Shown: positions 11,015 through 15,698 of the stretch, one piece after another
How the letters are laid out: the number at the start of each line of letters is the position of its first letter
Position numbering within the stretch: position 1 is the first letter of the stretch
Source: Spirochaetia bacterium
GTDB lineage: Bacteria > Spirochaetota > Spirochaetia > Treponematales > Treponemataceae
Direction of reading: 5' to 3'
Assembly: GCA_900769985.1 (NCBI GenBank)
Contig: CAAGIS010000139.1
Location: 1 to 15,698, forward strand
DNA: 15,698 nucleotides
Program-made: the position numbers and the translations under genes
The notes under the pieces: model-generated
What the model was told of the DNA's origin: nothing
What the model saw: only the letters and a program-made list of their open reading frames with translations
The model's database searches: none

Positions 11015-13160
11015 TCAAGTTTCCAGCGTATTTTTTGACGAAGCAAACGAACTCCTTGACAACCTCGAAGGCTATCTTCTCACTTTAGAAACAGAGCCGG
11101 AAAATCAGGAAGTAATTTCAGCAGTTTTTCGCGCAATGCACACGATAAAAGGTTCTTCGGGAATGTTCGGCTTTGACGAAATTTCAAAGTTCACGCATAA
11201 AATGGAAAGTGCCTTTGACATGGTCAGAAACGGAATCGTTCCAGTTACGCCAGAACTCATAAACCTTACGCTTCAGGCACGGGATCATATCCGTTCAATG
11301 CTCGGTGCAGAAATTACCCCGGAACTCCAGAATGCTTCTCAATTCATAATAGAGGAACTTAACAATTACGTTGAGCCGTTTCAGAAAAAAGCTGAACAAC
11401 CGCAGGCGGACAATTCCGAAGAAAACCTGCCGTCACCTCAACAAATCACGGCAAACATCGGCATGCAGCAATCTCCTTTCCAACCTGCAGAACAAACAAG
11501 TACAGTTCAGCAGACATGGCGCATCTCATTTACACCATCGCAAACAATCATGCAAAACGGAACGCGCCCAGAACTCCTTGTCCGCGAACTTGCCCAAATG
11601 GGTACTGCGACTGTCGTTACTTTTTATGACAAAATTCCGTCACTTTCTGAAATTGACGAATCTCTATGCTATCTTTCATGGGATATAATCCTTACGACTT
11701 CAAAAACAGAAAACGACATACGCGATGTATTTATTTTTGTTGACGATTCTTCAACAATAAAAATCGAAAAAATCGACAACACAGGGATTCACAAAAAACT
11801 CGGCGAAATCCTTATTTCCCGCAGCTTGATTTCAGAAGAAGAACTTACAAAAGTTATCGATGAACAGAAAAAAATCGGTGACTTGCTTATTTCAAAAGAT
11901 GTTGTTTCCAAACAGCAGATTCAGTCTGCACTGGCAGAACAGGAACACTTCAACAAAATCCAACAGGTAAAAGAAACTGCTCAAAGCGTTCAGCCACAAA
12001 CGGCAAATCAGACTATCCGTGTAAGTTCGCAAAAACTTGACATGCTCGTAGACTTAGTCGGCGAACTAGTTACTTTTAACGCACGCCTTTCTTCTATCGC
12101 AGACGAAATAAAAAATTCAAATCTTTCTACGCTTTCAGAACTCGGCGAAAACTTGATTTTTTCACTGCGCGATACTTCTATGGATATGCGCATGCTTCCA
12201 ATCGGAACAATTTTCTCTCGGTTCAGACGCCTCGTTCACGACCTTGCAAGTCAGCTCGGCAAAAACATAGAACTCATAACAGAAGGCGCAGAAACAGAAC
12301 TCGACAAAAACGTCATCGAAAAACTAAACGACCCTCTCGTTCACTTAATACGCAATTCGTGCGACCACGGAATCGAAAACCCCGAAAAACGCGCACTCGC
12401 AGGAAAAAACGCGACAGGCATCGTAAAACTTTCTGCAAAACATGCCGGCGCGTTTGTATTAATCACGATTTCTGACGACGGCAACGGACTTGACCGCGAT
12501 GCGATTTTTAACAAAGCCGTAGAGCGCGGTCTTATAAAAGCAACAGACGAACTAACAGACCAGCAGATTTACGAAATGATTTTTCAACCTGGTTTCAGTA
12601 CTAATAAAACAGTTACATCTGTTTCAGGACGTGGTGTCGGGATGGACGTTGTAAAACGCGACATCGATTCTCTTGGAGGGTCTGTAGCGCTTGAAACTCA
12701 AAAAGGCAAAGGCTCTTCCTTTATCTTAAAAATTCCGCTTACACTTGCAATCATCGAAGGAATGTTAGTTCAAATCGGTAACAACAAATATGTCATTCCA
12801 GTTTCCAGCGTTGAAGAATGTATTGAATACGAGCCGACAGAAGAAACTGATTTTCTATGTTCTCATATCATTGCCCGCGATGAATATTTACCGTGCATCA
12901 ATATGCGAAAATACTTTGAACTTTCAGGCACGCCGCCTCAGGAACAGCAAGTTGTTGTCGTAAATGACCAGTCTTCAAAAATAGGAATCATTGTAGACAG
13001 CATTCTCGGCAATCACCAGACAGTAATAAAACCGATTGGAAAACTGTTCAAAAAAATACAAGGACTTTCAGGTTCTACAATTTTAGGAGACGGTTCTGTC
13101 GCTTTAATTCTTGATATATTCAAACTTTCTGATATTATAAGAAAGATGGACTTGCACTGA
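11007..13160 (+). CDS. cheA: Chemotaxis histidine kinase CheA
   Basis: The 717-residue kinase has an N-terminal HPt domain with the phospho-accepting H45 in AMHTIKGSSGMFGF. A linker follows, then a P2-like segment (about 171-256, WRISFTPSQTIM). Two 24-residue MshEN-like motifs lie at 264-287 and 289-312. The dimerisation domain starts at about 335 (VSSQKLDMLVDLVGELV). The ATPase domain has the N box (H446-LIRNSCDHGIE), G1 (DDGNG 490-494), F box (526-530) and G2 (GRGVGMDVV from 541). A CheW-like regulatory domain ends the protein (about 578-717). It autophosphorylates in response to receptors and passes phosphate to CheY and CheB. All catalytic boxes are intact. The ATG at 11007 follows GGAGG by 6 nt; a GTG at 10992 is less likely. 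It overlaps the STAS gene and precedes cheR by 2 nt. Confidence 0.97.
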   Translation: MFDQVSSVFFDEANELLDNLEGYLLTLETEPENQEVISAVFRAMHTIKGSSGMFGFDEISKFTHKMESAFDMVRNGIVPVTPELINLTLQARDHIRSMLGAEITPELQNASQFIIEELNNYVEPFQKKAEQPQADNSEENLPSPQQITANIGMQQSPFQPAEQTSTVQQTWRISFTPSQTIMQNGTRPELLVRELAQMGTATVVTFYDKIPSLSEIDESLCYLSWDIILTTSKTENDIRDVFIFVDDSSTIKIEKIDNTGIHKKLGEILISRSLISEEELTKVIDEQKKIGDLLISKDVVSKQQIQSALAEQEHFNKIQQVKETAQSVQPQTANQTIRVSSQKLDMLVDLVGELVTFNARLSSIADEIKNSNLSTLSELGENLIFSLRDTSMDMRMLPIGTIFSRFRRLVHDLASQLGKNIELITEGAETELDKNVIEKLNDPLVHLIRNSCDHGIENPEKRALAGKNATGIVKLSAKHAGAFVLITISDDGNGLDRDAIFNKAVERGLIKATDELTDQQIYEMIFQPGFSTNKTVTSVSGRGVGMDVVKRDIDSLGGSVALETQKGKGSSFILKIPLTLAIIEGMLVQIGNNKYVIPVSSVEECIEYEPTEETDFLCSHIIARDEYLPCINMRKYFELSGTPPQEQQVVVVNDQSSKIGIIVDSILGNHQTVIKPIGKLFKKIQGLSGSTILGDGSVALILDIFKLSDIIRKMDLH

Positions 13161-13162
13161 AA

Positions 13163-14071
13163 ATGAGTTTACCGATTAAGAAGTTTGAACAACCCGAAAC
13201 CTCAAAAGCAACTGCCGTGAACCTTTATCCGTCACAACAGAAATTAACGCAGGAACAGTTTAAAAGAATTTCAACCTTTATGGAGCATACGACCGGCATA
13301 AAAATGCCAGATTCAAAATTGACTATGATTCAGGCTCGTCTTGCAAACCGCTTAAAGGCTTTAAATTTTTCTGATTTTTCTCAATACGTCAACTACGTTT
13401 TTTCTTCTGATGAAAATGCAGCCGATGAAATTACAATGATGATAGATTTGCTTACGACAAATCTTACTCACTTTTTCAGAGAAAAACCACATTTTGATTT
13501 TTTAAGCAATCAGGTTCTTCCTTATCTTGCAGAGGAAAGAATTTCCCGACCGCAACTCTGGTCTGCAGGCTGTTCTTCAGGAGAAGAACCTTATACGCTT
13601 TCAATCGTAATGAACGAATTTATCAGCAACAATCCTGGCGCTTTTTCAGATTATTCAATTCTGGCAACAGACATTTCTACTAAAATACTGAACAAGGCGA
13701 TACAAGCAGTTTATCCGCTGGATTCCGTTGCAGAACTTCCTTATGACATCAAGCATAAGTATTTTTTAAAAAGCAAGAATTTAGAGAAGCCTTTTGCCCG
13801 CGTAAAAAAAGAACTTCGCTCAAAAATCAGCTTTGAACGGCTAAATCTTATGGATTCAGCTTATAAAATACCGCAAAAGAAAAATGTTATTTTTTGTCGC
13901 AACGTATTAATTTATTTTGACAAGCAGACTCAGCTTGCTGTCATAAGAAAATTAGTCGATTGCTTAACACCCGGAGGTTTTTTGTTTTTAGGTCATTCTG
14001 AAACAATTTTCGGTTCAAACCTTCCGATTAAAACAGTTGCTGCAACTGTCTTTCAAAAGAGCAAGGAGTAA
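13163..14071 (+). CDS. cheR: Chemotaxis receptor methyltransferase CheR
   Basis: The 302-residue protein methylates glutamates on chemotaxis receptors using S-adenosylmethionine. It has an N-terminal helical domain (LTQEQFKRISTFMEHTTGIK), the TNLTHFFREKPHF motif, and the SAM-binding loop SAGCSSGEEPYT starting at S134. Further motifs are LATDISTKILNKA, NVIFCRNVLIYFD around N247, and LGHSETIF. About 25 polar residues precede the helical domain, more than in the enteric enzyme. No receptor-tethering pentapeptide is visible on it. It starts 2 nt after the cheA stop with only a weak GGA nearby, so translational coupling is expected. Confidence 0.97.
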   Translation: MSLPIKKFEQPETSKATAVNLYPSQQKLTQEQFKRISTFMEHTTGIKMPDSKLTMIQARLANRLKALNFSDFSQYVNYVFSSDENAADEITMMIDLLTTNLTHFFREKPHFDFLSNQVLPYLAEERISRPQLWSAGCSSGEEPYTLSIVMNEFISNNPGAFSDYSILATDISTKILNKAIQAVYPLDSVAELPYDIKHKYFLKSKNLEKPFARVKKELRSKISFERLNLMDSAYKIPQKKNVIFCRNVLIYFDKQTQLAVIRKLVDCLTPGGFLFLGHSETIFGSNLPIKTVAATVFQKSKE

Positions 14072-14074
14072 GCT

Positions 14075-15187
14075 ATGGCAATAAAAGTTTTAATAATTGA
14101 TGATTCTGCACTGGTAAGAGAAACTTTGAGTCAAATTCTAAATTCTGACACTGATATTAAAGTTATCGCTACTGCTTCTGACCCAATTTTTGGCGTAAAA
14201 AAGATTAAGATTGAACGCCCCGATGTCATTATCCTTGATATTGAAATGGCCCGAATGGACGGTCTTACCTTTTTACGCAAGATGAACGAAACAATTGACC
14301 CTATTCCTTGTGTCGTTTGTTCTACAATGATTTCTGAAGGCTCGGAAAATGCAATCAAAGCTATGGAATACGGAGCAGCCGAACTTATTCAAAAACCAGC
14401 TCTCGGAACAAGAAAATTCCTCGAAGAATCAAAAGTCAGAATCTGCGATGCCGTTAAATCTGCATACAAATCAAAATCAAACATAAAAAAACTTATTCCT
14501 TCGCCTCTAAAAGCGCGGACAGTCCAGCCAAAACTTTCTGCAGACGTAATCCTCGAAAAACCATCATCGTTTGCATCCCCAGTCGAAACGACAGAAAAAG
14601 TCGTTGTAGTCGGAGCAAGTACAGGCGGAACTGAAGCATTAAAAGATTTTCTTACTATGCTTCCTGATGATGCGCCAGGCATTGTTATTGTTCAGCATAT
14701 GCCGGAACATTTTACTGCAGCCTTTGCAAACAGACTTGACGTTCTCTGCAAAATTCACGTAAAAGAAGCGCAAAACGGAGATGCAGTAATTCAAGGTCAA
14801 GCTTTGATTGCACCGGGCAATTATCATACACTGCTTAAACGTTCCGGTTCACGCTATTATGTAGAAATTAAAGAAGGCCCGCTAGTTTCCCGCCACAGAC
14901 CATCTGTCGATGTCTTATTCCGTTCTGCAGCACGCTACGCAGGAAAAAATGCAATCGGAATCATCATGACAGGAATGGGCGATGACGGCGCAAAAGGAAT
15001 GAGAGAAATGCACGATTCCGGTGCTTTTACAATCGCACAAGACGAAGCTTCCTGCATTGTCTACGGAATGCCGGGCGAAGCAGTCAAAAACGGCGGAGTT
15101 GACAAAATAGTTCCGCTATCAGATATTGCACAAACGATGATAAATGCATCTTTACTTAGAACAAAACAACTAAATTACCATCTTTAA
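14075..15187 (+). CDS. cheB: Chemotaxis response regulator methylesterase CheB
   Basis: The 370-residue protein has an N-terminal receiver domain with D9, D10 and the phospho-acceptor D55 (LDIEMARMDG) and the KPA turn. A linker of about 60 residues follows. The C-terminal methylesterase carries the triad S182 (GASTGG), H208 (VQHMP) and D304 (GMGDDGA). The residues sit at a constant offset of 18 from the classical enteric positions (164, 190, 286). Phosphorylation by CheA activates removal of receptor methyl groups and opposes CheR. AAGGAG (14063-14068) lies 6 nt before the ATG and overlaps the cheR end. Confidence 0.97.
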   Translation: MAIKVLIIDDSALVRETLSQILNSDTDIKVIATASDPIFGVKKIKIERPDVIILDIEMARMDGLTFLRKMNETIDPIPCVVCSTMISEGSENAIKAMEYGAAELIQKPALGTRKFLEESKVRICDAVKSAYKSKSNIKKLIPSPLKARTVQPKLSADVILEKPSSFASPVETTEKVVVVGASTGGTEALKDFLTMLPDDAPGIVIVQHMPEHFTAAFANRLDVLCKIHVKEAQNGDAVIQGQALIAPGNYHTLLKRSGSRYYVEIKEGPLVSRHRPSVDVLFRSAARYAGKNAIGIIMTGMGDDGAKGMREMHDSGAFTIAQDEASCIVYGMPGEAVKNGGVDKIVPLSDIAQTMINASLLRTKQLNYHL

Positions 15188-15199
15188 GGAGCAAGAATT

Positions 15200-15568
15200 A
15201 TGGCAGACAAAAAAATTTTAGCAGTAGATGACTCGATTTCTATCAGAAAAAGCATCTCTTTTGTTTTATCGCAAGAAGGATACGAAGTTATCGAAGCCGT
15301 TGACGGTGTTGACGGACTTGCAAAAGCAAAAGCGGACAAATTCAATCTTGTAATTACAGACATTAATATGCCAAATATGGACGGCATAGAAATGATAAAA
15401 CAGCTTCGTCAGACAGACGGCTATAAATTTACACCGATTATTGCCCTTACAACAGAAAACCAGGATTCAAAAATGCAGGAAGGCAAAGCTGCCGGAGCAA
15501 CAGGCTGGATAGTAAAGCCTTTTACTTCAGAAAAACTTCTGGCAATCGTAAAAAAAATTATTGGCTAA
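15200..15568 (+). CDS. cheY: Chemotaxis response regulator CheY
   Basis: The 122-residue single-domain receiver has D10/D11, phospho-acceptor D54 (TDINMPNMDG), T84 and K106 (VKPF). Phosphorylated CheY normally binds the flagellar motor switch. The position equivalent to the conserved aromatic Y106 is W103 (TGWIVKPF). The gene follows cheB by 12 nt, and AAGGAG (15186-15191) overlaps the cheB stop. It closes the operon and is followed by a terminator-like hairpin. Confidence 0.95.
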   Translation: MADKKILAVDDSISIRKSISFVLSQEGYEVIEAVDGVDGLAKAKADKFNLVITDINMPNMDGIEMIKQLRQTDGYKFTPIIALTTENQDSKMQEGKAAGATGWIVKPFTSEKLLAIVKKIIG

Positions 15569-15586
15569 CCAAAAATACAAAGGAGT

Positions 15587-15625
15587 GTAAGATAAAACCG
15601 CTAAAATAGCGCGGCTTTATCTTAC
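15587..15625 (+). terminator. Hairpin ending the che operon
   Basis: GTAAGATAAA (15587-15596) pairs perfectly with TTTATCTTAC (15616-15625). The stem continues after one mismatch with CCGC (15598-15601) opposite GCGG (15611-15614). It starts 18 nt after the cheY stop. It lacks a strong T-run, so Rho-independent function is likely but not certain. Confidence 0.55.
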
Positions 15626-15628
15626 CTA

Positions 15629-15647
15629 AAGTTTGCGTTGCAAACTT
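15629..15647. repeat. 19-bp palindrome downstream of cheY
   Basis: AAGTTTGCGTTGCAAACTT has perfect 8-bp arms around GTT. It matches the reverse complement of the cheW leader palindrome (10461-10479) with one difference, so the pair brackets the che locus. Confidence 0.6.
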
Positions 15648-15658
15648 ATTATTGAACT

Positions 15659-15686
15659 GCTGTTCCTCATTACATTACGGAACAGC
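15659..15686. repeat. GCTGTTCC/GGAACAGC hairpin at right edge
   Basis: GCTGTTCC (15659-15666) and GGAACAGC (15679-15686) are perfect 8-bp inverted repeats around a 12-nt loop. No gene is visible from 15569 to the window end, so this region is a string of three hairpins. Confidence 0.5.
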
Positions 15687-15698
15687 GTAAAAAGTCAA

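Noticed and set aside
15581..15600. SD-like AAAGGAG after cheY as start of another gene
   Set aside because: No start codon with an open frame follows; the sequence runs straight into the terminator-like hairpin.

Overview
The window looks like a chromosomal segment of a spirochaete, most likely a host-associated Treponema. This rests on AT-rich coding DNA, a secreted protein built from formylglycine-generating-enzyme (FGE/SUMF1)-like modules, a STAS-cheA-cheR-cheB-cheY gene order with a divergent cheW, and many palindromic intergenic repeats. It is an inference from protein style and layout, not a database match.

Region 1 (about 1-5420) is an accessory, decaying zone. The left edge holds the start of a minus-strand gene that leaves the window, with an operator-like palindrome upstream. 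Next come a C-terminal gene scrap, a cluster of hairpin repeats and a 5'-truncated XRE-family repressor remnant. The one large intact gene here (892-3378) encodes a secreted 828-residue protein with two FGE-like modules. It is followed by a terminator, a repeat, and a broken AAA_14/DUF4143-type ATPase gene. That gene has a stop codon inside the Walker A motif and is fused in frame to the tail of an unrelated protein. A frameshifted ParB-fold remnant with an intact GQHR motif follows. Short repeats are shared between these intergenic stretches.

Region 2 (about 5420-8310) has a compact three-gene cassette: a 63-residue zinc-ribbon protein and two hypothetical proteins, each with a strong Shine-Dalgarno (SD) sequence. 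It is followed by an AraC-type regulator with a C-terminal GyrI-like ligand-binding domain. That regulator has a strong internal SD in front of the GyrI domain. Beyond it lie a terminator-like hairpin and a minus-strand TetR remnant with an operator-like palindrome.

Region 3 (8448-9946) is a tight three-gene run: a small hypothetical protein, a zinc-ribbon Nudix hydrolase and a three-helix membrane protein.

Region 4 (9975-15698) is a chemotaxis locus. cheW is on the minus strand; a divergent intergenic region separates it from STAS-cheA-cheR-cheB-cheY on the plus strand, with 2-12 nt gaps or overlaps. CheA phosphorylates CheY and CheB, CheW couples CheA to receptors, and CheR and CheB set receptor methylation. 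A sigma-28-like promoter and a sigma-70-like promoter precede the operon. The CheA has an unusual pair of MshEN-like 24-residue motifs between its P2-like and dimerisation regions. Near-identical 19-bp palindromes lie at the two ends of the locus.
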